A stretch of 64,000 nucleotides of DNA from the NCBI GenBank assembly GCA_003586115.2, contig QVOM02000042.1, positions 38,046,019 to 38,110,018 of the forward strand, written 5' to 3'. Positions 34,960-46,054 of the stretch are shown piece after piece; positions within the stretch are counted from its first letter, which is position 1, and every line of letters begins with the position of its first letter. The notes beneath the pieces were generated by a model. The model was not told where the DNA came from, made no database searches, and worked only from the letters and a program-made list of their open reading frames with translations. The DNA comes from Salvator merianae (Eukaryota; Chordata; Lepidosauria; Squamata; Teiidae). The translations under genes were made by a program, and so were the position numbers.

Positions 34960-35960
34960 GGAGAAGCAGCCATTTTGCATATCAGAAGAGCAGGCGTGCA
35001 ATTCTGTTGCGATAATAGGCCTCCAAGATTTTGGAGATGCTAATCTCCTGCTTTAACCATGGTTCACCAGCTCTGACATTATTACCTTTGCTCAGGTTTA
35101 TCAGGGGCCCTTCCTTTTCTGCATCTCTGCCGGGCTACACGCCAGAAATCAATACTGATTTCCAGCTGAAATTGCCTTGGATAATCTTGAGGAAAATCAA
35201 ATATGAAAAGAACTTTCAGAATCAAATGTCCAAACACTGTCAGGCTCATCCATCATTAAGATAAGCCTGCAAAAGTGCTGCCAATTACTTACAGGAACTT
35301 GAAACAGAGTATGTACTGGTAGAGGTTGCAAAGCAATTAGAGGCTTTTAAAACACTCTGTTCATTTAGTCTACTGAAACGGCATCATTTTATCTATTTCT
35401 GTCTGCTTGCTTTTCCCCTCTTCATTTCACTCCTCCGTTTGTTAACAAGGCTTCCCAGGGTTAAGGTTTCAGGGACATCTAAGATCCATTTGAGGCTGCA
35501 GGGATCATTATAAAGTTGCCCACAGAAGCATCCGATGGGTTTGTCCATTTATCTAGTGACCCCAAGTGCCTGATAAACAATGCAAGGCTGAGTAAATTCC
35601 CTCCCCTGGTGGGTTTTGCCTCTCTCCCAAAACAGTTCTGCTGAGACATGATAACCTGTCTTCATTAGAGCTCTGACTCATAACCCAATTAATGGTGTCA
35701 AGAAATGAAACACTGTCTTTGCGTGCAGCTGGCGTTTGAAAGCAAGCCCCAACATGTGCTGAGCACTATAATAAATGAGATATTGGAGATGTGCTGGATG
35801 CATTTCATATGCAAATGAAGATGTGTTTCAAGGTGGGAGGGGAAGCTGTTTTTATTGAGAGCCTGCATTGTTCTCCTTCTAGGGTGAATTCTGAAGTTTC
35901 TGCCCCCAAGCATAGGACAATATTCTGTAGATGAAAACATTTGTGGATTCCTCCACATTT
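34960..35960. other. Repeat-free block, possible conserved non-coding sequence
   Basis: About 1 kb with mixed base composition, no simple repeats, no transposon similarity and no sustained frame. It is rich in homeobox/POU-like cores such as ATGCAAAT (within GCATATGCAAATGAAG near 35807-35820), TTTTGCATATC and CAATTAATGG. Enhancer function is inferred from texture only. Confidence 0.3.
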
Positions 35961-36134
35961 GGATCAATTATTGCTTTCTAGATGTTCACTGAGAGCATCA
36001 GATAAGCTATGCTACGGTAGCTAGCAGCATTTACCTAGGAAGTGAAAGGTTAGGTGAAATCAGTTCACATCAACCTTGTGACTGTTGTGCATGCTGGTTG
36101 TGGCTGAATGAATTGGACTTGCAAGCATTTGGAG

Positions 36135-36603
36135 CAGAGATGTGCACAAACTGAAATGTAGTCATTTGGTTTGATTTGGTTCAATCTGAATTTAATTTAA
36201 TTGAACCAACTATCCTTGGTTTAGGTTCACTTTGAATCAGTTTTCAAACTATAGGATGGTTTGGTTTGCATTTGAACCAATCAAACCGTAGCTAACCACC
36301 CTTGGTTCACCATTGTTCACTTGACAATTCCAAGGTGATCCGGTGGTGGTTTAAACAATATATCCCTACTTGAATTAACATTAATGAAATAAGGTTTAAG
36401 AAAATATTAATGTTTCTGTATTTTTATTTGTTAAACACGTGGGATATTGTTACCTTTGTATTTAGTTATTCATGTTATTTATTTGAAAATAAATAAATGA
36501 AAAAAAATAACACCCCTTGTTTCAGGTTCACTTTGAACCATTTTTTTCAAACTGTCGGGTGATTTGGTATGCAGACTGATTGAACCAGTGCAGTACATTT
36601 CTA
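36135..36603 (+). mobile_element. hAT-like element with internal duplication
   Basis: Left end CAGAGATGTGCACAAACTG; right end, complemented, TAGAAATGTACTGCACTGG. The 8-bp flanks ATTTGGAG and ATGGGGAG match at six of eight positions, fitting a hAT target duplication. The block TTTAGGTTCACTTTGAATC...TTTCAAACT recurs at about 36521-36560, after an AATAAATAAATG stretch. The right part is therefore a second partial copy or a nested insertion. Same family as 62598-62879. Confidence 0.65.
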
Positions 36604-36746
36604 ATGGGGAGGCCACTGAATAGTCATTTATATTGCATATACTGCCATTGTTGCTGTTCAGGATGAGGGAGATTGTACCCATGAGTAAGATTGTGATAAG
36701 TGAATAGTGTATTAGGATATTAAATAGGAAAAGGTGGTATGATTTG

Positions 36747-37169
36747 GGGCCCTTTTTGCACTTTGCACTAGCAAGTGTCAGGGATGCTCGCTAGCAAAGT
36801 GCCTCTACAAATTAGTGCTCAACAGCTTTACCAGGAGCTGATAGCCAGCTCCTGGTAAAGTGCATTTGCACTTGGAATGGACAGCTGCACTGCACTTGGT
36901 GGTCGCACCCATTTGATTGTGCGATTGCACCTGGGTGTGCCTGCATGCTGCCTGGCACTACTGGGTGCCATGGCAGTGGCCAGACACTTCCCAGCCTCTG
37001 TCATGATAAAGATCAAACCAGGATACCAGCCTTTGCACCACAAATGCTGGTATCTTGCTTATGGTCATGAATATGGCCATAAGTGCTGACGGTGTCCTCT
37101 CTGCATGGTCAATTCCACCATGGAATGTTCACTGGTGAACATTCCACAGTGGAAACTGCAAACAGGCTC
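36747..37169 (+). mobile_element. 423-bp MITE, PIF/Harbinger-like
   Basis: GGGCCCTTTTTGCACTTTGC at the left; GAGCCTGTTTGCAGTTTCC as the complement of the right end. TTG is duplicated on both sides (36744-36746, 37170-37172). It contains secondary hairpins: CCAGGAGCTGATAGCCAGCTCCTGG and the TTCACTGGTGAA palindrome near the right end. Homologous to 16372-16806 and, partly, to 3140-3338. Confidence 0.8.
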
Positions 37170-37172
37170 TTG

Positions 37173-37429
37173 GTTTCAGATTCTAAAAGGAACTGTGGAG
37201 AATGTACCAGTTTAACATTTTATATAGCCATTTTTTTTCCGAGATACTGAACCAGAGAACTTTTGCTGCCTTGGGAATTCTTCCTTATTAGCCTGGGGTA
37301 CCCTAGGTGTCCGCTTTGGCTTGGAATAGCGTTATAAAGTCAGATCTGTATTCCCAAATAAATGTCCCTAGTGCATTATCTTTCACTACCTCAGTTTCAC
37401 CATTCCTGAAGTCTCCAAACACAGCCTTA
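37173..37429. other. Unassigned stretch
   Basis: No feature recognised. Confidence 0.4.
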
Positions 37430-37520
37430 CACTAGGGATAGGTAAGCTGTAGCCCTATAGATGTTCCTGGATTTTTAACTCCTATCATTCCTAACCACTA
37501 ACTGTGCTTGTTGGCGCTTA
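37430..37520 (+). mobile_element. Half of an old palindromic hAT-type MITE
   Basis: TAGGGATAGGTAAGCTGTAG, TAGATGTTCCTGGATTTTTAA, CTCCTATCATTCCTAACCA. This follows the order of a reptile MITE type (CAGGGGTAGGCAACCTGTGG...CAGATGTT..TGGACTACAACTCCCATCA). The second arm is absent. Recognition is from general knowledge of that motif, not from another copy in this window. Confidence 0.5.
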
Positions 37521-37693
37521 AGGGAGAAGAAGTCAAGCAACACTGGAAAAGTCATAAGGTCCTCATTCCTACCTTACAGTCATGCTTGACTAAATTTGGA
37601 TGTATGCATTCTTTTAAAAGGCTCCCTGGACTTGATAGCTGAAAGTATGGTCACAGGTTCCCTATGCATACCTGATTTTTATCTGCCTGTGAA

Positions 37694-38226
37694 CTATTGT
37701 GGAACTGGAAAAAATGAAGAAAAGGGCAACCAGAATGATCAAGGGCTGGAACACCTTCCTTACAAAATCAGAAACATCTAGGCTTTTTCAGCCTTGAATG
37801 ATGGTGTTCAAGATGAAATCTCATTGAAGTATATAAAATTCTGCATGGTATGGAGAAGGTGGACAGAGAAAAAACTTTTTTCTATCACACAACACTAGGA
37901 TCAGAGGGCACTCTGTAAAGCTGATGGGTAAAAGGAGAAGTATTTTTTCACCCAGAGGGTCACGGGTCTATGAAATTTACTTCCAGAAGAGGTGGTGACA
38001 ACAATGAATTTGGATGGTTTTAAGAAAGGGTTAGGCAAATTCATGGAGGAAAGGTGTATCGATGGCTACTAGAATTGATGCCTGTAAAAGTCATTTGCAG
38101 GGAGTCATGAACAGATGAAGGCTTTGCCTTTGTCTTCTGCTTGAGAAAGTCCAGAAGCAATTAGTGGGCCATTGTAAGACGGAATGAGACCTGATTCAAG
38201 AAGGAATCCTATTACGTTCTTATGTA
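37694..38226 (+). pseudogene. CR1 LINE 3' end (ORF2 C-terminus)
   Basis: It aligns throughout with 46931-47600: GAAAAGGGCAACCAGAATGA, GAACACCTTCCTTAC, GAAGTATATAAAATTCTGCA, TTTTTTCACCCAGAGGGTC, ATGGCTACTAGAATTGATGC. It ends in TTACGTTCTTATGT, a degraded CR1 terminus. Several stops and indels; 5'-truncated. Confidence 0.85.
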
Positions 38227-38337
38227 AAGAGTGACACATTCTTTATGATGCAATGTTTTATCCAAACTGATGACTTCAAGTTTGGCACTCCCAATAGTCT
38301 ACTTGGAGTTCAGCTAAACTCACTTCTTAGAGACTAT

Positions 38338-38445
38338 AGATTTGTATTTGTATTTATATATCACCTTTCCAAAAAACAATATATGCTCCAGGTAGTTTAG
38401 AATGGAACAAAAATACAACTAAAAACACAATTCAATACATAAAAT
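38338..38445 (-). mobile_element. L2-like LINE 3' fragment
   Basis: TTTATATATCACCTTTCCAA followed by GCTCCAGGTAGTTTAGAATG and ACAAAAATACAACTAAAAAC is the reverse of an L2-type terminus. Confidence 0.5.
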
Positions 38446-41400
38446 CATCAAATATACATTGTAAACAGCATATAGGAAACTGAAATAAGCTATACCATAT
38501 TAAAAAATTACAATACACAGTATAGAGTAAAAGTAGGCTGAAACAATAATCAGACCAATTAATAAAACAAGGTTACTCAAAGATGATAGAAGAAAACAAA
38601 TAATGTTTCCTTTGTGCTCATTTTGTTTATCATCTGCCTCAGTACTTGTAACTGTGCTGGTCTGGTGTTGGTGGAAGTTCCACCAAACTTGCTCAATTCG
38701 TGGTAGATCCCTTGAAAGATTCCTTGCCTTTCATATAACTTTTTGGTATGTTTGTATTTTTTTCTCAGGTTTTTTCCAGTATAAGCAGTCATCATTACGT
38801 AATCACAGAAGTGTCCATTTGCTTTGTGTTGACAAAAAAGTGCTCAACAAGGATACAATGGAGGTGCTCAGACCACTGGATAATAAACTATAGGGATGGC
38901 ACATTGACTTTCCATGACAGATTTTTTTTTCCTTGCATGCATTACTGCTTCTTTTTTTCTTTCAATACTTTTAAGGTTTTTAGGTGGTCTATTCAATATT
39001 CCATAGACAGAAGCTGAAGTCCTCCACAATCATGTGATACATCATCTCATAAGTTACCATTTCAGCTTGGACACACACCATCCATTTTGTACAATGAACA
39101 TCCTTTCCAAGTGGAGCTGGAAAAATCCAAGCCTACCAGATGGGTAATTGTCTAGAGTATTCAGGGAAATGGTTGTTATTACAGATCACTGACTCTCCAA
39201 GGTGGTTTGGCTCATTTATCATTTTAAGCCATCCAGAATTATAGTAACCAAAACACAGTGGCCTGAACTTGTCAGTTTCATTTTGTTCAATGTGCTCAGA
39301 GTTTTAGGTCTGAGCATTTTATATTGCATCTCTTCCATGAATGACATTTTACTTTGTTACAATGCTCTATATTGAGCGAAGAGGGGTAAATATGTATTTG
39401 ATAACAGGGCAAGAAAGACTCTTGCTTTATTTATGAACCATTACAATTTCAATCCATAGCATTAGGGAACATAGCTTAGAAATAATAATAATAAAAAAAA
39501 TGTGCTTCTATATTCGTTATATGATCAGATCCTAAGTTCTTTGGAGTACCTATTATGGGTGAAAATTTCCTTTGTGCTGGGTTTAGTCTGCAGTTTTCTA
39601 ATGAATTCATTTTGGCTTTAAGCCTCAATTTCTCATCTACAAGGTGGTGATAATAAGATAAATTTAATAGAGATTGCCAACTGTTTTATTAATTGTATAA
39701 ATGGTATAATAATGGATAGTAGACATCGTATAATCTCAAAAAATTACCCTGAACCTTCTTAGTGGAGGTTTAAAATAGAGCCATTGTTCTGCTGTATATA
39801 TTCTGTCTCTGTATGTGAATCAATATGATAATTGGTTGGGGATAGTCTATGAAGATGTTATCCCAAACCTTTCCTCAAAAATCTATCAACAATAGTTTCA
39901 AACTGCTGACTGCCTGTGGTCACACCACAACAAATGAGTCTGTTTTAAGGTTCAATGGGACTGAACAAGTTTTTGGTTTAAACATACCCATCTTATTTAA
40001 GGCTCATTCAGTTCATGTTTATTTGTCCACACTTTTTAGTTTCCCCAGTCTCAGTCTGGTGATAAGGAACTTTTTCCTGTCTATCCCTACCATTCTTCTC
40101 CTCCTTGTGCCCTCTGTGATTGGATGCCATCCTGTCAGTCAAATTTTGGTTTCTCAGGGGAGGGTCCCCAACCTCCCAACACCTGTCTCTTTCCCCCTTT
40201 TTTGTTACAACCAAAAATGTGGGGAAGACAGAGACACAGAAGAACATGTGATTGAAAAGGGGGTAAAGAGAAAAAGAGAGAATGCCCAGTGGGTCCTGGT
40301 CTCCTCATACTCCTTCCAAGGCCCTCTGCAGACATTCTGTGTTTGTCATCATATACCTGATCACAGGGAGAAAAATGCCTCCCTGTTCACCTGGTCATTA
40401 ACTCCCTCCCTGTTTATCTATCAAAAGGAAGAGAAATAAAGGTGAAGTTCAGGGAAAGGGAAGAGGGGGCTGGGGAGATGGAGAAGGGGGCATGCCTGTC
40501 AGCTGGAGGAGGACAAGAAGGAGGAGATCACCACAGCTGCCACCAGGCAGCTGCCTTGGGCAGCGCACACTGCACAGCAGCCGAGGACCTTTCAATTAGC
40601 AGGAGCTGACCACAGTGATGGAGCAGGGTGATGGATTTCCACAGCTCTGACTGCTGGCCCTGGCTAGCTGCCACCAGGATGAGCTCACCCACTTCTTATG
40701 CTCTGTGGTCCAGGCACTTTGGAGGGAAAAAGTGACCCCAGTTAAAGTTGCTGCCTCATCACCTCCACTTCATTTTTGTCCCACTTCCCTCTCGCTGAAA
40801 CCCAACCATGCAGATCTTCCTTTGCCCGAACCCTCCCTGTTCCAAGATGAACTTTAGCAGAGCCATGGAGGAATACAGAGATGCATAAAAGCACTCAAAC
40901 TCCTTTTGTTTTTAATATAGAAAAAGGAAAGGTTGAGGCAAAACAAGGCAAACCACAGAAATCTTTGAGTTGGTAGACGATCATGATTCCACTCAACCAT
41001 GGTTTTCATCTGTCCCTTTTGACAGATAAACGAGGAGGTGCATGCTTTTTCTTCCCAGCCCAAGGACTGCCCGAGATTGTCTTAAAACTCAGGTGTGACT
41101 GCAGCCACTGTTCCCCACAGGCAAAGACACATTTACAGACCAGAATCCTGCTGATGTTCATGAAGAGATGGGATCTATAAAGTTTGTACCTATATTAGGA
41201 ATCCAAGTTCGGTCATTTAATACAAGAAACAATGAAGATAGTGCCTGTAAAGCACATGCTGAAGCATTCATGGTACTTTCTTTTGTGCAATTTGTTAAGG
41301 TCACAAACAGTTGTCAGAGTGCACAGGACAAATTATTATTCTTTTAAAAATCTAGCTGGAAGCAGCTTGCTGATCAGGATAAAAGGAAGTTATCAGATCA

Positions 41401-41544
41401 GTTATCAAAGCAATGCATTCAGCTCACCAATATAGGTATGAAAAACAGAAGCTCCACTGTGACAGTAGACTGCTTAACCAGGTGGGCCATGAGTCCAATC
41501 CAGTGGGGCACTTCCAATGCTCATAGGCCTGAATCTCGCTCTAA
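38446..41544. other. Long unassigned stretch
   Basis: No confident family in 3.1 kb. An (AAT)n scrap occurs at 39481-39491. The region 40440-40720 is GC-richer (CAGCTGCC, GGAGGAGGA motifs) without a recognisable exon. The longest open frame of the window (39849-40439) lies here and lacks any protein-like motif. Confidence 0.4.
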
Positions 41545-41716
41545 TTACTCTACAGTGGTAGAGTATCTCCTTCGCATGCAGATGGTCCCAGGTTCGATCT
41601 CTGGCATGTACCCCAAAGGTAAGGTAAATGATCCCACTTATCTCTGCCAAGAAAACTGCACGGATGTATCCACTTAGTCACCAGGAGTTGAGATTGATGT
41701 GAAGGTACCTGGTAAC
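41545..41716 (+). mobile_element. tRNA-derived SINE (same family as 27332 and 29660)
   Basis: ACAGTGGTAGAGTATCTCC (A box), GCATGCAGATGGTCCCAGG, then GGTTCGATCTCTGGCATG (B box). The body GCCAAGAAAACTGCACGG is followed by AGTCACCAGGAGTTGAGATT and a GAAGGTACC end. The tRNA-like part is the best preserved of the three copies. Confidence 0.75.
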
Positions 41717-42051
41717 AAGTTCTTTCATTTACAGCTGCAAAATGCCCGTCCCATTTGAGATACAGTCTTAAGTAAATCTACATAGTTCTTTAAAAATCTT
41801 GTTGGAGTATTTTGGTCCAGGATATACCATGCAAGCAACTGGATTAAAAAAGAAGAAGAATTGCATAGGTTCTCTTTTGAGTTGTTGGTTAACAAAGTCC
41901 AACTAGGTGTTAAAGATATGCATGTCACCAAACTTGGAAGTAATGTGTAGTATTAAATTGCTCCTTCCCACTTCATAATCTCTACTATAGCTTCCTATGA
42001 TGGCAAATTATGATAGAAGAGGAAAAGAACTTATCTTATACTGTGACACGA
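41717..42051. other. Unassigned stretch
   Basis: No feature recognised. Confidence 0.4.
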
Positions 42052-42630
42052 TAGGATGTTTCCACCCTTGTAGTGGTTTAACTAGTCTGCTCCAGCCTGT
42101 CCCAGTTCAAGCCCAACAGGTGTCTCCCCCGTTGTGAGGGCTGGAATGCTGTTGTCTCAATCCAACAATGGCAGCAATGCAGACATGTCTTCTTTGTTCT
42201 GCTCGGGGGTAGTGTAATTCCTCTTCAAACACCACCCATCTTTCCCTGTGAATGAACCCTTTCCCTGTCATTTCATCATCATGTCTGGTGCACGAGGACA
42301 TAACTGAAGTAATTCTATGTTGAGATTTTAAGGATGATCTTCAAAACTTGCATAAGGAACAGTGCAAATTCTGCAGCCCTGCATTTGAAGCTTATGCAAG
42401 CTTTGGATCTTATCTTTGAAGCTTATGTAAACTTCAAAGATGGGGTTGTGATGTTGTCCTTGTTTTGGACCAGGTGTGAAAGCTCTGATGGCTGGACTGG
42501 AACAGACGGTGTTAGTACACTCGTGGACCTTTTCAAAACTTAGGAAGGTCCTGGACCAGAATGGTGCTAGTTCCATAGATCAGAAGCGTGTTAGAGAGCA
42601 GCTTGTTCTGGTATATCAGGCAAGTATATT
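42052..42630 (+). mobile_element. Non-autonomous DNA transposon, 563-bp family, copy B
   Basis: It matches copy A (1935-2497) in opposite orientation: TAGTGGTTTAACTAGTCTGC, TGAGGGCTGGAA, CCAACA(A/T)(T/C)(G/A)GCAGCAATGC, CTGGACTGGAACAGA, GGACCAGAATGG, CAGCTTGTTCTGGTAT. Both tips are degraded, so limits are approximate and no target duplication can be read. It also contains a short duplicated TTTGAAGCTTATG(C/T)AA motif near 42386 and 42416. Confidence 0.65.
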
Positions 42631-43837
42631 GCTCCACCCTTATACCAGGTCACTGATGTAGGATGGTGGAGATGGAAAGATATTGGACTTTGTTAAATCA
42701 CTATGGGAGTAAAGAGAGGGAAAATGTTTAGATATGGTTGCTATTTTTAGTGACTGCCACATGGTTATCATAACAGGTTTAACTCTAGGCACCTTCAAAG
42801 AGGGTCCCCCAAATGAAATTCACTTTAGAAGGTGGATTAGGTTTCCCACTTAGAAGCTGCATCTCCATTATGAAATAAAGGCACTTTAATGAAGCCCTCA
42901 GGACAGCTAGTTTTCACTGGAGTAAAGGAACCTGGTCTCACTTAAGGTGTCTTTGCTGTGCCATGGGGCCTTTGCATAAAGGTGGCTGTATAATGAAAGC
43001 ACCGTCAGAGTAATGGCGCCTTCAAAGAACTTTAAACAAGGGAGCACGATTTATGTGATCTCTTTCCATTCTCTGAATGTTACCTGGTTCCTGCCACATT
43101 TTCTTCTTCCTGGATTCTTTCTTCCTCTCAACTTCTGAGTCGGTGAGGGTGTGGCAAGACCTGTACTTGCTTATCTGGATCCCCTCCTTCAGATATTTTC
43201 ACTGTCGTTGTCTGAAGGCGAGGGAAGAGAATGGCACAATGCCATTTCCACTCTACGTTTCCCCCCTTTCCTTTGCATTCTACAGCTGCTGCAAAGACAC
43301 AGCAAATATGGACACCAAATTAGAGAAGGAAATAGTTTGGGGGTTCCTAGCAGAGGACACCTACATTGCATCCTCATGCAGCAGCAGGCAATATCTGGCT
43401 TGGTCTGTCTTAGAAATGAAGCAAAACAAAATGCTTCACAGAGTATGGCAAAACATCATAACTGCTCTGCTGACTGAAGACCACCACCTGTGTTTTAAAA
43501 CCATATTCATCTGAGAACAATTTTTATGCAGTACTTTGTTTTTTAAAAAAGCCAGCAGTACTGATAAATATTTATTTACTGAATGGTTGTAAATTCTTCT
43601 GACCAGAAAGACATTTAATAAAATCTCATTCATCTATTGGCTAAAACAGTCTTTCTTTCAACATTGTAAATGCTGCAAGGTAGAAAAATAAAAGATGCTA
43701 CATTATATTTTCTTACCGGTGGTGACCTCTAGTGTGAAACAATGGCATTTTAGCAATCTTTGGCATTTAAAATGATAGCATTTTACCCATTATATCAGCT
43801 GTCACAAGCAGGACTATTATATCTCAAGAATGAAAGG
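42631..43837. other. Unassigned stretch
   Basis: No recognised repeat. Frames at 43077-43514 and 43151-43477 lack motifs. Confidence 0.4.
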
Positions 43838-43901
<64 letters not shown>

Positions 43902-43903
43902 TC
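43838..43903. repeat. (CTTT)16 microsatellite
   Basis: About 16 uninterrupted CTTT units, then CT-rich sequence to about 43950. The 108-residue frame spanning it is an artefact. Confidence 0.95.
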
Positions 43904-43950
43904 GTCTCTTTCTGTGTCTGTTTCTCTCTCTCTCCCTTTCTTTCTTTTAA

Positions 43951-44519
43951 GAGAAATTATTATGTAGTAATTTTATCGTTTCTTGCTTGTTTTTTCTCTC
44001 TATCTTCTATTTTGCTTTTTTTCCTTTCCAAATTTCTATTATTTATATACAAAAGGGAGAAGAATACTACAATTATTCTGATTTAATAAATCTGGATTAT
44101 TTATATATGGTATTTATGGCTTCATTGTACAGCAAACAATACCTTAAAGTGTCATTTTGGTTTCTTTATATATACATCAGATACAAAATATTTTCACACA
44201 CTAGTTTTCAAAGGTGTAAGTAATATTTAATAAACATATTTGATAAAGTATGATTACTTTTCACTCATTGGCCTTCAAGGCAGGTTAAATAAGGGGGAAA
44301 AGGAGAAGTGAACAAGAATGAATGAAATAACACTACTAGTGCCTTAGAGCACAGGAAACAAGGCTGAAAGTGGCCCGTTCTTTTACGCTCCAATTAAGTG
44401 GCGTGGATGGAATGTGGGATGCTAAATCACCCCCTCCCCCTGTGTGCATCCACCTGGGGAAAGGAATCTGGAGTAGTTCCAAGGGATCCATAGATAGGGT
44501 TTAATGTTGGTACCAGCAG
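43951..44519. other. Unassigned AT-rich stretch
   Basis: No feature recognised. Confidence 0.4.
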
Positions 44520-44686
44520 CAACTGGCGGCTTTAAGCCCAGGTGTTCGTGTCCCGTGCAAAGCACGCCATGGCTGTCACAGCAGGTTGCTAGGTGACAGT
44601 ACGGAGGCCCCGAGACCCCACAAACAGCCATAGCACGCTTTGTATGGGGTGCAAACACCCGCCCTTAAATATGGCAGCCGCCACTG
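44520..44686. mobile_element. hAT-type MITE with CAGTGGCGGC ends
   Basis: CAACTGGCGGCTTTAAGCCC at the left pairs with the complement of GGGCGG..TTAAATATGG..GCCGCCACTG at the right; further in, GGTGTTCGTG pairs with GCAAACACC. CAGTGGCGG is a common hAT terminus. No 8-bp duplication could be read. Related to the 58-bp element at 57342. Confidence 0.55.
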
Positions 44687-44923
44687 GCTGATACTCTAGG
44701 ATAGTGTAGGTGCCAGTAGAGGTTAGGAACATTTGAATGTCTTACTCCCTGACTGGTATGAGCCTTGTACTTTTGGGCTGTTTGGATAAAGTCTCTGAGT
44801 TGTTTAGTTAGAGTTAAGAGAGTGTTTCAGAATGCGTTTTAGGCTAGGTAGGCACTTACATTGTAGGAATGGTCTCCAGAGACCTTTCCAAATGGTGAAG
44901 AACAGGAACAGTTGGGGTCATTT

Positions 44924-45104
44924 GGGCCCTTTCTGCACTTGGCTTTATTCTGGATCATATCCCAGAACAGGGACCTGCTATCTGCACGCTAGTGGAGTTC
45001 ACAGCAGGCCCTGAGTGGGGCCTGCCATAGTTCCTACTAGCATGCAGATGGCAGGTCCCTATTCCAGGATATAATCTGGTATAAAGCCAAGTGCAGAAAG
45101 GGCC
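44924..45104. mobile_element. 180-bp foldback MITE family, copy
   Basis: GGGCCCTTTCTGCACTTGG at the left and its complement CCAAGTGCAGAAAGGGCC at the right. Arms run through ATCCCAGAACAGGGACCTGC and ACTAGCATGCAGATGGCAGG. TTG occurs outside both ends if the first G is counted as flank. Confidence 0.8.
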
Positions 45105-45113
45105 TTGCACTCT

Positions 45114-45293
45114 GGGCCTTTCTGCACTTGGACTTATTCCAGATTATATCTCAGAATAGAGACCTGCTATCTACATGCTAGTGCAGACTATGGTAGGCCC
45201 TGGGCAAGACCTTTTATAGTTTCCACTAGCATGTGGATGGCAGGTCCCTATTCCAGGATATAACCAGCAATAAGGCCAAGTGCAGAAAGGACC
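45114..45293. mobile_element. 180-bp foldback MITE family, second copy in tandem
   Basis: It starts nine bases after the previous copy. Ends GGGCCTTTCTGCACTTGG and CCAAGTGCAGAAAGGACC. TCT is duplicated at 45111-45113 and 45294-45296, inside CTCTG on both sides. Closest in sequence to the copy at 10651-10830 (shared CTATGGTAG(G/A)CCCTGGGCAA). Confidence 0.85.
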
Positions 45294-45296
45294 TCT

Positions 45297-45714
45297 GAGT
45301 GCTGGAACAGGTCTATTCCTGGCCAGTTGCTCTAACAATGCACATGGCAAGTCTTCCTGTTCTGTTCCTGATGGGACAACCTGATGTCAGATGTTCCCAC
45401 CTACCCCTTGCTGTGATTGGGCAAGGAGAGATCACATCTGGTGAGCGAGGGTGGGGTGACCCTTGAGGGGCAGACCTTCAAGCCTTGAAGGTCTAAACTA
45501 AAGGCTTCTCACCTCACAATGCAAGAAGTGTTGCGGATGCACTGTTCCTGATGCCACAGGGCAGGTTGTGGACAGCGTTTAAGCTGTTCTCAGCTGGTAA
45601 GCCTCAGGAACAGATCAGGAAAACCTCAGGGACAGTTGCAGTGGACTGTGGTATGAATACAGTGTTCTTGCCATCCACTTGGAACAGTCCCTCAGGTAAG
45701 TGCAAAAAAGGCCC
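45297..45714 (-). mobile_element. MITE of the GGTAAGTGCA-end type
   Basis: The right end CAGGTAAGTGCAAAAAAGGCCC is the complement of the ACTTACCTG-type terminus also seen at 53440. Internal GGAACAG/CTGTTCC repeats occur at 45304, 45551 and 45682. The left boundary is unclear and may be overlapped by the preceding MITE. Confidence 0.5.
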
Positions 45715-45910
45715 TTAAAGAGAAATAGGATAGAAAGATGGTGGTGAGGACATCATTCTGCAATGAGGCTGCAATATAGATGCATTGGCGTGCATCATCA
45801 TGCGTGCATAGTTGCATGTGACATCATTGTGCATGAGTCATAATGCATGCTAATAAGTGCTACCCACGAATGGGGTTAAAATGACACTGGACCATGCTAT
45901 CTGAAAGAGG
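45715..45910. other. Unassigned, TGCAT-rich
   Basis: Repeated GCAT/TGCATG words at 45776-45860; origin unknown. Confidence 0.35.
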
Positions 45911-45913
45911 TGG

Positions 45914-46051
45914 GGGCTGCATCCAGACATCACTTATTTATTTCACTATATTTGGATATTTTGGAATAAAGCATGGATACTCTGGAATATCCATGCTTTA
46001 TTCCATAATATCTAAATGTACCTGAATAAGTAAGTGACGTCTGGATGCAGC
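45914..46051. mobile_element. Palindromic MITE, ~138 bp
   Basis: GCTGCATCCAGACATCACTTA at the left pairs with the complement of TAAGTGACGTCTGGATGCAGC at the right. The arms continue through TTGGATATTTTGGAATAAAG and CATGGATA to a loop of about seven bases. TGG flanks both sides (45911-45913, 46052-46054), a possible 3-bp duplication. Confidence 0.75.
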
Positions 46052-46054
46052 TGG

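Noticed and set aside
39849..40439. Longest open frame in the window (196 codons, +)
   Set aside because: Low-complexity hydrophobic and random-looking peptide with no domain, no splice or promoter context. A frame of this length is expected by chance in 64 kb of six frames.
41545..41620. tRNA gene
   Set aside because: A and B boxes are present, but the cloverleaf arms do not pair, the sequence continues into a SINE body, and related copies occur at 27332 and 29660.
43760..44086. 108-codon frame rich in FLSFFLSF
   Set aside because: Translation of the (CTTT)n microsatellite.
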